Assembly (NCBI GenBank): GCA_913062555.1
Contig: CAJXVU010000005.1
Span: forward strand, 62,001-126,000
Reading direction: 5' to 3'
Source: an uncultured Bacteroidota bacterium
GTDB lineage: Bacteria; Bacteroidota; Bacteroidia; Flavobacteriales; Flavobacteriaceae
Length of the DNA: 64,000 bases
Part shown: positions 15,688 to 24,290 of the stretch, one piece after another
Numbering within the stretch: position 1 is the stretch's first letter
Layout: every line of letters starts with the position of its first letter
Notes under the pieces: generated by a model
What the model saw: the letters and a program-made list of their open reading frames with translations, nothing else
Told to the model about the DNA's origin: nothing
Databases searched by the model: none
Position numbers and translations under genes: made by a program

Positions 15688-17127
15688 CTAAAATTCTGCA
15701 TTTTGAGGTGTTCTAGGAAAAGGAATAACATCTCTAATATTACTCATACCAGTGGCGAACATCACTAAACGTTCAAATCCAAGGCCAAAACCAGAATGTA
15801 CAGCAGTTCCATATTTTCTAAGGTCTAAATACCACCATAACTCTTTTTCATCAATATTAATAGCTGCCATTTTTTCTTTCAAGACATCTAAACGCTCTTC
15901 ACGTTGGGCTCCACCAACAATTTCACCAATGCCTGGAAATAATATATCCATGGCACGAACTGTTTTCCCGTCATCATTTAAACGCATATAAAATGCTTTG
16001 ATATCTGCAGGGTAATCAAATAAAATTACCGGACATTTGAAGTGTTTTTCAACTAAAAAACGCTCATGTTCACTCTGTAAATCGGCACCCCATTCGTTAA
16101 TGAGATATTTAAATTTCTTTTTCTTATTTGGTTTACAATTACGTAAAATATCGATGGCTTCAGTATAGCTAACACGTTTAAAGTTGTTATCTACTACAAA
16201 CTTTAATTTTTCAATCAATGTCATGTCGCTACGTTCAGCTTGTGGTTTTGATTTGTCTTCTTGTACCAAACGCTGTTCTAAAAATTCTAAATCTTCTTTA
16301 TTATGTTCAAGGATATAACTTAAAACAGATTTCATAAAGTCTTCTGCCAAGTCCATATTCCCTGCTAAATCCATGAAAGCAACTTCTGGCTCTATCATCC
16401 AAAATTCAGATAAATGTCGCGATGTGTTGGAGTTTTCGGCTCTAAAAGTTGGGCCAAACGTATAGACCTTACCAAGAGACATTGCATAGGTCTCTGCTTC
16501 CAATTGTCCAGAGACGGTTAGGTTGGTTTCTTTCCCAAAGAAATCTTGAGAATAGTCAATATCTCCATTTTCTGTCAATGCTGGATTTTTAGAATCTAAA
16601 TTACTAACACGAAACATTTCACCTGCACCTTCAGCATCACTCCCTGTAATAATTGGGGTGTGCATATAGTAAAATCCATTTTCATTGAAATACTTATGAA
16701 TCGCAAAAGATAATGAAGAACGCAAACGCATTACAGCACTAAATGTATTTGTTCTTGTTCGTAAATGGGCGTTTTCACGTAAAAATTCAAAAGAGTGTTT
16801 TTTAGGTTGAATAGGATATTCTTCTGGATCTGAATCTCCAAGAATTTCAATCGTAGTTACTTTTACTTCTACAGACTGTCCTTTACCTTGACTTTCTTCT
16901 AAAGTTCCTTTTATGTGTACTGCTGCACCCGTAGTGATCCTTTTTAAGATCGCTTCATCGGTGTTTTCAAAATCAATGACACATTGTATATTATTTATAG
17001 TTGAACCGTCATTTAAAGCAATAAAACGTTTTGCTCTAAAAGTTCTTACCCATCCTTTTGTCTCTATTTCAACTTGTGTTTGGTCTTGTGATAATAATTT
17101 CGCGACTGTACTAAGTTTCATGGTCAT
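15688..17127 (-). CDS. asnS: asparagine--tRNA ligase
   Basis: The 479-residue class II synthetase charges tRNA-Asn. An N-terminal OB-fold anticodon-binding domain (about 18-105, GWVRTFRAKRFIALNDGS) precedes the catalytic core, with motif 2 at FRAENSNTSRHLSEFWMIEPE and motif 3 at GFGLGFERLVMFATG near the C-terminus. Two in-frame ATGs (17127 and 17121) are equally plausible starts. It is monocistronic, with a promoter at 17145-17176 and a terminator at 15621-15661. Confidence 0.96.
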   Translation of the reverse strand: MTMKLSTVAKLLSQDQTQVEIETKGWVRTFRAKRFIALNDGSTINNIQCVIDFENTDEAILKRITTGAAVHIKGTLEESQGKGQSVEVKVTTIEILGDSDPEEYPIQPKKHSFEFLRENAHLRTRTNTFSAVMRLRSSLSFAIHKYFNENGFYYMHTPIITGSDAEGAGEMFRVSNLDSKNPALTENGDIDYSQDFFGKETNLTVSGQLEAETYAMSLGKVYTFGPTFRAENSNTSRHLSEFWMIEPEVAFMDLAGNMDLAEDFMKSVLSYILEHNKEDLEFLEQRLVQEDKSKPQAERSDMTLIEKLKFVVDNNFKRVSYTEAIDILRNCKPNKKKKFKYLINEWGADLQSEHERFLVEKHFKCPVILFDYPADIKAFYMRLNDDGKTVRAMDILFPGIGEIVGGAQREERLDVLKEKMAAINIDEKELWWYLDLRKYGTAVHSGFGLGFERLVMFATGMSNIRDVIPFPRTPQNAEF

Positions 17128-17144
17128 GATTTTAATTTAGTGTG

Positions 17145-17176
17145 CAAAGATAAAAAAATCGGCTTTTAAGTACCAA
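17145..17176 (-). promoter_or_regulatory. TTG / TAnnTTTG promoter of asnS
   Basis: On the minus strand TTG (complement of 17174-17176), a 21-nt spacer and TATCTTTG (complement of 17145-17152) fit the Bacteroidetes consensus, 17 nt before the start codon. Confidence 0.6.
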
Positions 17177-17215
17177 AATATAAAGGCTCAATATTCTAAG
17201 AGATTATTTTTGGAT

Positions 17216-19618
17216 TTAAGACTTGTATTCTTCAGTTTTTTTGTCTTCTTCTGGTATAATTCTAAAGTTAGGTTCTTTTAAAACGGCTTTGTTTGCAATA
17301 CTTCTTTCTAATGATAATAATAGAGAAGGCAGTAATAGTAAATTAGCCAACATGGCAAATAATAATGTTGCTGATACTAGTGCGCCTAGGGCTACTGTTC
17401 CCCCAAAATTTGAAATAATAAAGACTGAAAAGCCAAAGAACAATACAATCGAGGTGTAAAACATGCTTACGCCAGTTTCTCGTAAAGCTGCATAAACTGA
17501 TTTTTTTATCTTCCAATGATTGGCCTGTAATTCTTGTCTATATTTTGCAAGAAAGTGAATAGTATCATCTACTGAAATACCAAAGGCAATGCTAAACACT
17601 AAAATTGTAGAAGGCTTAATAGGAACTCCCAAATACCCCATGAGCCCAGCCGTGATTAATAGTGGTATCAAATTAGGGATTAATGAAACAATTATCATTC
17701 TGCCAGATCGGAACATATAAGCCATAAAAATGGAAATTAACACTATGGCTAAAGACAATGACAGGATTAAATTGTTAACTAAATATTTTGTTCCTTTCTG
17801 AAATAAATAAGCTTTTCCGGTAATGGTTACATCATATTTATCAGCGGGGAGTACTTTGGCAATTTTGTTCCTTAAATCTTCCTCTATGCGCTCCATTTTA
17901 TCAATACCAATATCTTTCATAAATGTTGTAATTCGGGCATATTGACCGGTACTATCCACAAAATTATCCAGTAAATTGATATTAGACGATGAGTTTTTAG
18001 CATATGATAAAATAAAACTATTTTCCTGTGATGTAGGGAGTTGATAATATTTTGGATTCCCATTATAATAAGCTTGTTTAGAATATTTAATTAAACTAAC
18101 TACAGAAATTGGTTTTGATAATTCGGGTGTTTCAATAATGAGGTCCTCAAGTTCACTCATCCGTTTTAGCGTAGAAAGTTTCATAACGCCTTTTTTCCGT
18201 TTGGTATCTACCATGATCTCTAAAGGCATAATCCCATTAAATTCTTCCTCAAAAAAGCGAATGTCTTTAAAGAAATCTGCTTTTTGTGGCATATCTTCTA
18301 TAAGACTCCCCGAGATCTTTATTTGATAAATTCCAATTATACTAACCACCAATAAAATTAAAGAGGTGATATAAATGGTGATTTTTTTATGTCTCACACT
18401 ATGCTCCATCCAATCCACAAATCCATTTATCCAGCGTTTGTTCAAATGCTCTAAATGCTTGTCTTTTGGCATTGGCATGAAACTGTAAATGATTGGCATA
18501 ATGAGTAAGCACAATATAAAAATGGCGAGAATACTAAGAGAAGCTACTATCCCAAATTCGGTAAGTAACTTACTGTCTGTAATAATAAATGTGGCAAAAC
18601 CTGAAGCGGTTGTCACATTGGTCATTAAAGTTGCATTTCCAACTTTAGAAATTACACGTTGTAAAGACTTAGCTTTGTTACCGTGTTTTTGTACTTCATG
18701 CTGGTATTTATTGATTAGAAAAATACAGTTAGGGATACCAATAACTATTATCAGTGGAGGGATTAATGCGGTAAGCACTGTGATTTCATACTCCAGAAGA
18801 CCAATAATTCCAAAGGTCCACGCTACTCCAATTAAAACAATAATCATTGAAATAATAGTCGCTCTAAAAGATCTAAAAAAGAAAAAGAATATGAGAGATG
18901 TTACCAATAGAGCAGCACTTATAAAAGTGCCAATTTCATCGATAATATTTTGTGAATTTAATGTCCTAATATAGGGCATTCCTGAAATTCGAACATCGAG
19001 ATTGTATTTGATCTCAAAAGCTTCAATACTTGGAATAAGTACTGTTGTTATAAACTCTTTTCTTGCGGATGTATTGACAATAGTCTTCTCTAAATAAATT
19101 GCGGAACGAATCGTTTTAGAATTCTTATTAAACAAAAAATTGTCGTAAAATGGATATTGCTGAAATAATTCTTTTTGTAATGTTTCTAATTGCGCTACTG
19201 AAGTGATGGAATCTTTAATAAAAGGTTCTAAATCAAATTGCTGTTTACTGTTGTTTTTAACTAGCTTTTGAAGATCACTAATCGCTACAACAGTTTCAAT
19301 TTCAGCATAGGATTTAAAACTATTGGAAAGGGCATTCCATGCATTTAGTTTTTCAACTGAAAATAAGGAGGAATCTTTAACCCCTAGCACAATCAAATTC
19401 CCTTCTTCGCCAAAGGTTTCAAGAAAGGCATTGTATTTAATATTTACTTCGTGGTCATCAGGCAAAAGGTTAGCTTCGGTATAGGTAAAACGCATTTTAT
19501 CCCATTGTTGACCAAAGAAGAAAGTCGCTGCTGCAATAACAATGATAATCCCTATTCTATTACGAAGAATAAGTCGTGCAACAGCTCCCCAAAAGCCAAC
19601 CGAAAATAATTTTGCCAT
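17216..19618 (-). CDS. MMPL/RND-family transporter
   Basis: The 800-residue inner-membrane protein has the duplicated RND layout. Helix 1 is near 20-38 and a large periplasmic loop runs to about 228. Helices 2-6 (about 228-395) contain GIPNCIFLINKYQHEV. A seventh helix lies near 415-435, followed by a second periplasmic loop, and helices 8-12 (about 620-780) contain FSIAFGISVDDTIHFLAKYRQEL. The GxSVDDTIHFL motif in the second half marks the MMPL/sterol-sensing-like branch that moves lipids or hydrophobic compounds. No membrane-fusion or outer-membrane partner is adjacent. The next minus-strand gene upstream is a barrel gene (19687-20973). The substrate is unknown. Confidence 0.88.
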   Translation of the reverse strand: MAKLFSVGFWGAVARLILRNRIGIIIVIAAATFFFGQQWDKMRFTYTEANLLPDDHEVNIKYNAFLETFGEEGNLIVLGVKDSSLFSVEKLNAWNALSNSFKSYAEIETVVAISDLQKLVKNNSKQQFDLEPFIKDSITSVAQLETLQKELFQQYPFYDNFLFNKNSKTIRSAIYLEKTIVNTSARKEFITTVLIPSIEAFEIKYNLDVRISGMPYIRTLNSQNIIDEIGTFISAALLVTSLIFFFFFRSFRATIISMIIVLIGVAWTFGIIGLLEYEITVLTALIPPLIIVIGIPNCIFLINKYQHEVQKHGNKAKSLQRVISKVGNATLMTNVTTASGFATFIITDSKLLTEFGIVASLSILAIFILCLLIMPIIYSFMPMPKDKHLEHLNKRWINGFVDWMEHSVRHKKITIYITSLILLVVSIIGIYQIKISGSLIEDMPQKADFFKDIRFFEEEFNGIMPLEIMVDTKRKKGVMKLSTLKRMSELEDLIIETPELSKPISVVSLIKYSKQAYYNGNPKYYQLPTSQENSFILSYAKNSSSNINLLDNFVDSTGQYARITTFMKDIGIDKMERIEEDLRNKIAKVLPADKYDVTITGKAYLFQKGTKYLVNNLILSLSLAIVLISIFMAYMFRSGRMIIVSLIPNLIPLLITAGLMGYLGVPIKPSTILVFSIAFGISVDDTIHFLAKYRQELQANHWKIKKSVYAALRETGVSMFYTSIVLFFGFSVFIISNFGGTVALGALVSATLLFAMLANLLLLPSLLLSLERSIANKAVLKEPNFRIIPEEDKKTEEYKS

Positions 19619-19635
19619 AGCTTAATTTAATGGCG

Positions 19636-19643
19636 CAAAGGTA
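19636..19643 (-). promoter_or_regulatory. -7 box of the MMPL transporter gene
   Basis: The minus strand reads TACCTTTG, a match to TAnnTTTG, 17 nt before the start codon. No TTG is found at the expected distance, so only half of the promoter is supported. Confidence 0.4.
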
Positions 19644-19686
19644 GATAAAATGTATAGATAAATAAGCTAAAACAAAGGTTTTGCTA

Positions 19687-20973
19687 TTATTTGTCCAGAT
19701 TAATATTAAAGGTGAATTTTAAGGCGATATTGTCCTCAAGTTTTGGAAGGTGATAAGCACCATGTCGATACGCAAAGCTCAATCCAAATCCAAAAAATAG
19801 TTTGTTGATTTCTAATCCAGACTCAAAAAAACCGTTTTCCAAGGTGTTGAAATTTATGTTCTCATGCCTATCAATACGAGACATTTCTCCAAAAGCATAT
19901 CGTGATATCAAGACCAATTGTGGTTTAAACCAAGGTGAGATTTCAAAAGGACGAAATTTATGTTTCAATTGAAGTGTGACAAATCTATCAGAAAAGAACT
20001 CATTGAAAAACATGGTTTCAAAACTGTTTGTTCCAGCTACAGAAAACCGGTTTATAATGGTTTCCTTATTTACATTATTAGGATATGCATGATACATATG
20101 GGTGATGGGTATGTCTCCATTTGCGACCCCGCCAGTCAGCACAATTTGAGTCGTTCCTCCATTTTCTGATTTAAGTTCTTGAATCGTTCTGAAATCTAGT
20201 TTTGAAAAACTAAAATCCCCATTCATAAGATTTCTAAAACTCTTAGTGTATTGGAACGTGAATTTTGGAAATCCGGTTTTTGTTTCTTTAATACTGTTTG
20301 AGCTGATGTCAAACTCACTAAAGGGACTCCATTGTACCGCAATTTTTGCGGCGGTTAAATTAAAGTTTGAGTACGATCCCTTATCGCCTAAATTGAAAGT
20401 ATAATTATAGGTGGGATTGATACGGCTAATACCAAATTGAGTTTCGGTTATAATTTTTGAATGTAATTGATGTTCAATAGAAACCGTTTTAGAGATGTGT
20501 TTGTGGAACAATTCAATATTAATTAAGCGCGGTTCAAAAAATTGAAAAAACCGTTTATCAGTTAAAAAATTTGAACTTCCTGTTTCTTGTAAATCATCTG
20601 TGTATGTAAGATTGATCCAAGTATTTGTTTTTTTTGCAATTCTAAATCCACCGCCAAGACTATATTTGAAGCGATGATCTAAAAAACCATAAACAGTGTA
20701 GCCTTGGAGACGAAAATTTTCTGAAAAGGCGTTATTTGTAACCCCACCGAGACCAGTTCTAAATCCTTCAAATTGATTGTATTTAATTAAATATCTTAAA
20801 TCGATATTCACATACTTTGTAGGGAAATAACCATTGCCAATTTGTCTTAAAAATTCTGCTTTTTTAATCGAATCGTTTGCTGTTGTTTGGGATTCTTTGG
20901 AAGGAGCTTTAATTTGTGCTGAGCTAATGAACACAGTACTTATAACAAAAATAAAAAAACACAAATACTTCAT
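19687..20973 (-). CDS. DUF5686-type outer-membrane barrel protein, short form
   Basis: The protein has 428 residues with a signal peptide (about 1-19, ending SSAQ). The remainder aligns by eye with the C-terminal barrel part of DUF5686 proteins: YLIKYNQFEGFRTGLGGVTNNAFSENFRLQGYTVYGFLDHRFKYSLGGG, followed by repeated amphipathic strands. Full-length family members carry an N-terminal carboxypeptidase-regulatory-like domain and are about twice as long. This one has only the barrel, directly after the signal peptide. The role is unknown. It lies between frr and the MMPL gene with 68 nt to the latter, so a shared transcript is possible. Confidence 0.7.
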   Translation of the reverse strand: MKYLCFFIFVISTVFISSAQIKAPSKESQTTANDSIKKAEFLRQIGNGYFPTKYVNIDLRYLIKYNQFEGFRTGLGGVTNNAFSENFRLQGYTVYGFLDHRFKYSLGGGFRIAKKTNTWINLTYTDDLQETGSSNFLTDKRFFQFFEPRLINIELFHKHISKTVSIEHQLHSKIITETQFGISRINPTYNYTFNLGDKGSYSNFNLTAAKIAVQWSPFSEFDISSNSIKETKTGFPKFTFQYTKSFRNLMNGDFSFSKLDFRTIQELKSENGGTTQIVLTGGVANGDIPITHMYHAYPNNVNKETIINRFSVAGTNSFETMFFNEFFSDRFVTLQLKHKFRPFEISPWFKPQLVLISRYAFGEMSRIDRHENINFNTLENGFFESGLEINKLFFGFGLSFAYRHGAYHLPKLEDNIALKFTFNINLDK

Positions 20974-21011
20974 TAAAACAACCTAAAATATAATTTGAGT
21001 ATATATAACAT

Positions 21012-21036
21012 AAAAAAAGCGACTTTAGTGTCGCAT
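21012..21036 (-). terminator. terminator of frr
   Basis: On the minus strand the hairpin GCGAC-ACTAAA-GTCGC is followed by seven T residues, starting 7 nt after the frr stop codon. Confidence 0.8.
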
Positions 21037-21040
21037 ATTT

Positions 21041-21598
21041 TTAAACTGTCATGATTTCTTTTTCTTTGGCATGAAATAAATCATCGACTTTTTTAGTAAA
21101 CAGATCAGTCATGTCCTGAACATCCATTTCTATATTTTTTTGTACATCCTCAGACACTTCATCCATTTTTTTAAGATCATTATTAGCATCTTTACGAGCA
21201 TTTCTAATCCCTATTTTTGCTTCTTCGGCTTCAGATTTTGCTTGTTTGGCTAACTCTCGACGTCTTTCTTCAGTTAGAGGGGGTACGTTTATAATAATTG
21301 TTTCACCATTATTCATTGGGTTAAAACCAATATTAGCAATCATTATTCCTCTTTCAATTTCCTGAAGCATGCTTTTTTCCCATGGTTGAACCGTTATTGT
21401 ACGTCCGTCTGGAGTATTGACATTGGAAACTTGTGAAAGGGGCGTTTGTGAACCATAATAATCAACCATTACACTGCCAAGCATAGCAGGACTAGCTTTT
21501 CCAGCTCGAATGTTAACAAACTGCTTTTCTAAATGTTTTAAAGCCATTTCCATAGCCTCCTTAGAAGTGTCTAAAATAAATTGTAATTCCTCGTTCAT
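21041..21598 (-). CDS. frr: ribosome recycling factor
   Basis: The 185-residue protein is the expected length for RRF. Visible landmarks are the N-terminal helix MNEELQFILDTSKEAMEMAL, the motif LEKQFVNIRAGKASPAMLGSVMVDYYG, and the hinge and PPLTEERRRELAKQAK segment. RRF acts with EF-G to split post-termination ribosomes. The gene follows pyrH, its usual neighbour, 57 nt apart, and ends in a terminator. Confidence 0.97.
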   Translation of the reverse strand: MNEELQFILDTSKEAMEMALKHLEKQFVNIRAGKASPAMLGSVMVDYYGSQTPLSQVSNVNTPDGRTITVQPWEKSMLQEIERGIMIANIGFNPMNNGETIIINVPPLTEERRRELAKQAKSEAEEAKIGIRNARKDANNDLKKMDEVSEDVQKNIEMDVQDMTDLFTKKVDDLFHAKEKEIMTV

Positions 21599-21640
21599 TT
21601 TAATATTTTTTAATCGATCTACTCAATAGTTGCAATAACA

Positions 21641-21648
21641 CAAATTTA
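21641..21648 (-). promoter_or_regulatory. possible -7 box between pyrH and frr
   Basis: The minus strand reads TAAATTTG, which fits TAnnTTTG, 42 nt before the frr start. No well-spaced TTG is present, so an internal promoter for frr is only possible. Confidence 0.3.
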
Positions 21649-21655
21649 TAATTTT

Positions 21656-22363
21656 TTACAAATTAACCGTAGTTCCAATATTTTCTCCCGAAACAACCTT
21701 CAATAAATTTCCTCTTTTATTCATGTCAAAAACAATAATTGGGAGTTTGTTTTCCTGACTTAATGTAAATGCTGTTGTATCCATCACTTTTAATCCTTTT
21801 CTTAAAACATCATCAAAGCTAATAGAATCGAATTTTATAGCAGCTGTATCTTTTTCTGGGTCGGCCGTATAAATACCATCTACACGAGTTCCTTTTAGAA
21901 TCACATCGGCTTCAATCTCAATTGCACGTAATACGGCAGCCGAATCAGTTGTAAAATACGGATTTCCAGTACCTCCACCAAATATAACAACACGACCTTT
22001 TTCAAGATGTCGCATTGCTCTTCGTCTAATAAAAGGCTCGGCAACTTCGTTAATTTTAATTGCGGATTGTAATCGCGTAGGGACCTTAGCGTCTTCTAAA
22101 GCACTCTGTAATGCTAAACCATTAATAACGGTTGCTAACATACCCATATGGTCAGCTTGAACACGATCCATTCCATGACTAGCTCCAGCAACTCCCCTGA
22201 AAATATTTCCCCCACCAATAACAACGGCAATTTCTACACCTTTATCTTTGAGAGCTTTGATGTCTTGAGCATATTCAGCCAATCGATCTGGATCAATTCC
22301 ATATTGTCTATCTCCCATAAGGGCTTCTCCAGACAACTTTAAAAGAATTCTATTATATTTCAT
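21656..22363 (-). CDS. pyrH: UMP kinase
   Basis: The start at 22363 gives 235 residues beginning [18 protein letters not shown], the normal N-terminus of UMP kinase. The frame remains open up to 22399, but that extension would cover the -7 box of the promoter at 22384-22415. Conserved motifs are IGGGNIFRG (ATP/UMP-binding loop), [34 protein letters not shown] and [18 protein letters not shown]. It phosphorylates UMP to UDP in the cytoplasm. It is grouped with frr. Confidence 0.97.
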   Translation of the reverse strand: MKYNRILLKLSGEALMGDRQYGIDPDRLAEYAQDIKALKDKGVEIAVVIGGGNIFRGVAGASHGMDRVQADHMGMLATVINGLALQSALEDAKVPTRLQSAIKINEVAEPFIRRRAMRHLEKGRVVIFGGGTGNPYFTTDSAAVLRAIEIEADVILKGTRVDGIYTADPEKDTAAIKFDSISFDDVLRKGLKVMDTTAFTLSQENKLPIIVFDMNKRGNLLKVVSGENIGTTVNL

Positions 22364-22383
22364 TATAATTTTTTGATATGCTA

Positions 22384-22415
22384 CAAATATAGCACACATT
22401 TTTTTTAAATGACAA
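22384..22415 (-). promoter_or_regulatory. TTG / TAnnTTTG promoter of pyrH-frr
   Basis: On the minus strand TTG (complement of 22413-22415), a 21-nt spacer and TATATTTG (complement of 22384-22391) lie 20 nt before the pyrH start. Its position inside the longer open frame supports the shorter pyrH start. Confidence 0.6.
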
Positions 22416-22464
22416 ATCTTAATAATTTATAAATAAGATATGATTATATTTATAAAAAAAACAG

Positions 22465-23163
22465 ATGAAAGAACAGTTAAAAATAGTTTTGTTGGCTATC
22501 GTTACCTTGTGTTTTGGTTGCTCTTCCAGTGATGACACTCCATCTGGAGAAGGTAGTGGAGGCGTTGTTATTCAAGCATCATATAGAGTGACTTTTGAAC
22601 CAGATTTTACCACACAGTTTCATGCTACTGATTACCCAGATGATGTTATTTTTGATGGTCTATTTTTAATGGCCCATGGTAATAATACATCTCTATTTTC
22701 TTTAGGGAGCATGGCTTCTCCTGGACTAAAATTATATGCCGAAGAAGGAGATTCTTCAACAATAGCAGCTGAGCATACTGGAGGTGAAGATGATGAGAAA
22801 CCAACAACCATTGTTTCAAGCAATGATGGAATAGGACCAACCCAAAGCAAAGTGTTTACAATAAATGTTACTCCTGATACTACATTGTTGAGTTTGGTAA
22901 CTAGAATATCACCTAGTCCCGATTGGTTTTTAGGTATAGATTCGTTCAACTTAGTAACCGATGAGAATTTATTGGTGGAAAGTGAAACGATTAGATTGTA
23001 TGCGATTGATGCAGGAACCGATAGTGGTGCGACATATACATCAGATAATGAAGCAGAAAGTCAGACCATTAAACTTAGACTTGGATTACCTCTTTCTCAG
23101 AATGCCGATGAAAAGGGAAAGAATTTGGGAATTTTAAGGATTGAAAGAATAAATACAAATTAG
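22465..23163 (+). CDS. spondin-domain lipoprotein
   Basis: The protein has 232 residues. The lipoprotein signal ends FGC-SSSDD, with the lipid cysteine near residue 19 followed by Ser/Asp, as in surface-exported lipoproteins. The rest fits the Spondin_N domain: YRVTFEPDFTTQFHATDYPDDVIFDGLFLMAHG, then ISPSPDWFLGIDSFNLV, which holds the characteristic SPDWFxG motif, and a C-terminal YAIDAGTDSGATYTSDN. In animals this domain mediates extracellular matrix contacts, and bacterial copies are secreted with unknown partners. It stands alone on the plus strand between the minus-strand pyrH and tsf genes and shares a bidirectional terminator with tsf. Confidence 0.85.
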   Translation: MKEQLKIVLLAIVTLCFGCSSSDDTPSGEGSGGVVIQASYRVTFEPDFTTQFHATDYPDDVIFDGLFLMAHGNNTSLFSLGSMASPGLKLYAEEGDSSTIAAEHTGGEDDEKPTTIVSSNDGIGPTQSKVFTINVTPDTTLLSLVTRISPSPDWFLGIDSFNLVTDENLLVESETIRLYAIDAGTDSGATYTSDNEAESQTIKLRLGLPLSQNADEKGKNLGILRIERINTN

Positions 23164-23181
23164 GAAATAATAATATAAAAC

Positions 23182-23213
23182 AAAAAAAGCTTCGAAATTT
23201 CGAAGCTTTTTTT
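23182..23213. terminator. bidirectional terminator between the spondin gene and tsf
   Basis: A 16-bp perfect palindrome arm pair centred on GCTTCGAAATTTCGAAGC is flanked by A residues on the left and T residues on the right. It can end transcription from both convergent genes. Confidence 0.85.
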
Positions 23214-23233
23214 GTTTTATATTATGAGGACAA

Positions 23234-24208
23234 TTAACCTAATGATACTCTTTCAAATCCTGTAACAGTTACGTCTCCATAAGACTTAACATATCCAGAC
23301 ACATTCATTTTTTCATCTTTGATGAAATTTTGATCAAGTAAACATTGTTCCTGATCTAATGTTGTGTTGTCAGAAATAAAGCGTTCCATTTTTCCTGGAA
23401 GAATTCTGTCCCAAATTTGTTCTGGTTTACCTTCAGCTTTAAGTTCTGCTTTAGCATTTTCTTCAGCTTGAGCTAAGACCTCTTCTGATAATTGTGACAT
23501 TGAAATGTATTGAGGTACGTTTTTAAGTGTTTTCCCTAAACGACCAAGTTCAATATTATCTTTTTCAATAACAGCAATTCTCGCTTCAGTTTCTGAGGCA
23601 ACATAAGCAGGGTCAAAATCTTTGTAAGATAATGTAGTTGCTCCCATAGAGGCTACTTGCATCGCTAAATCTTTAGTTAGAGTAGCAGCATTATCTACAG
23701 CTGAATCTAATCCAACTACAGCAGCAATTTTACCAATATGTGTGTATGATCCAACATAAGCAGATTCTAATCTTTCAAAAGCAGTGATCTCAATTTTTTC
23801 ACCAATAACACCAGTTTGTTCAACTAGTTTTTCAGCAACAGTCATCCCACCAAAATCAGCAGCTAAGAAAGATTCTTTATCGGTGTGATTAATAGCTATA
23901 GCTACAAATTCACCAGCTAATACTTTGAATGAATCATTTTTTCCTACGAAATCAGTTTCACAAGCTAATACAATAGCAACACCAACAGTGTTGTCAGTAT
24001 TAATTTTAGTAATCGCTAATCCTTCAGTAGATTCACGATCGGCTCTTTTTGCTGCAACTTTTTGTCCTTTTTTACGTAAAACTTCAATTGCTTTATCAAA
24101 ATTCCCTTCAGCTTCGACTAATGCATTTTTACAATCCATCATTCCAGCGCCAGTTGCTTCTCTTAGATTTTTTACGTCTGCAGCGCTAATTTTTACTGTG
24201 TTTTCCAT
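23234..24208 (-). CDS. tsf: translation elongation factor Ts
   Basis: The 324-residue protein opens with the UBA-like domain (KNLREATGAGMMDCKNALVEAEGNFDKAIEVLRKKG). The conserved core follows, with the EF-Tu-contacting TDFV motif in ACETDFVGKNDSF. It is longer than the E. coli protein (about 283), within the range for Bacteroidetes. It exchanges GDP for GTP on EF-Tu. It follows rpsB on the same strand, separated by a hairpin at 24218-24271 that may attenuate transcription. Confidence 0.97.
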   Translation of the reverse strand: MENTVKISAADVKNLREATGAGMMDCKNALVEAEGNFDKAIEVLRKKGQKVAAKRADRESTEGLAITKINTDNTVGVAIVLACETDFVGKNDSFKVLAGEFVAIAINHTDKESFLAADFGGMTVAEKLVEQTGVIGEKIEITAFERLESAYVGSYTHIGKIAAVVGLDSAVDNAATLTKDLAMQVASMGATTLSYKDFDPAYVASETEARIAVIEKDNIELGRLGKTLKNVPQYISMSQLSEEVLAQAEENAKAELKAEGKPEQIWDRILPGKMERFISDNTTLDQEQCLLDQNFIKDEKMNVSGYVKSYGDVTVTGFERVSLG

Positions 24209-24217
24209 GAGTTTTTA

Positions 24218-24271
24218 TTATAAAATAAAAGTCGTTCAATTTTTTTACGGGAAAAGAATCAAACGACTTTT
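24218..24271 (-). terminator. hairpin between rpsB and tsf (terminator or attenuator)
   Basis: AAAAGTCGTT (24227-24236) and AACGACTTTT (24262-24271) form a 10-bp perfect stem with a 25-nt loop. On the minus strand it is followed by a T/A-rich tail. It lies 20 nt after the rpsB stop and before tsf, so it may partly separate their expression. Confidence 0.55.
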
Positions 24272-24290
24272 GTACTGTATTTAAATAGTT

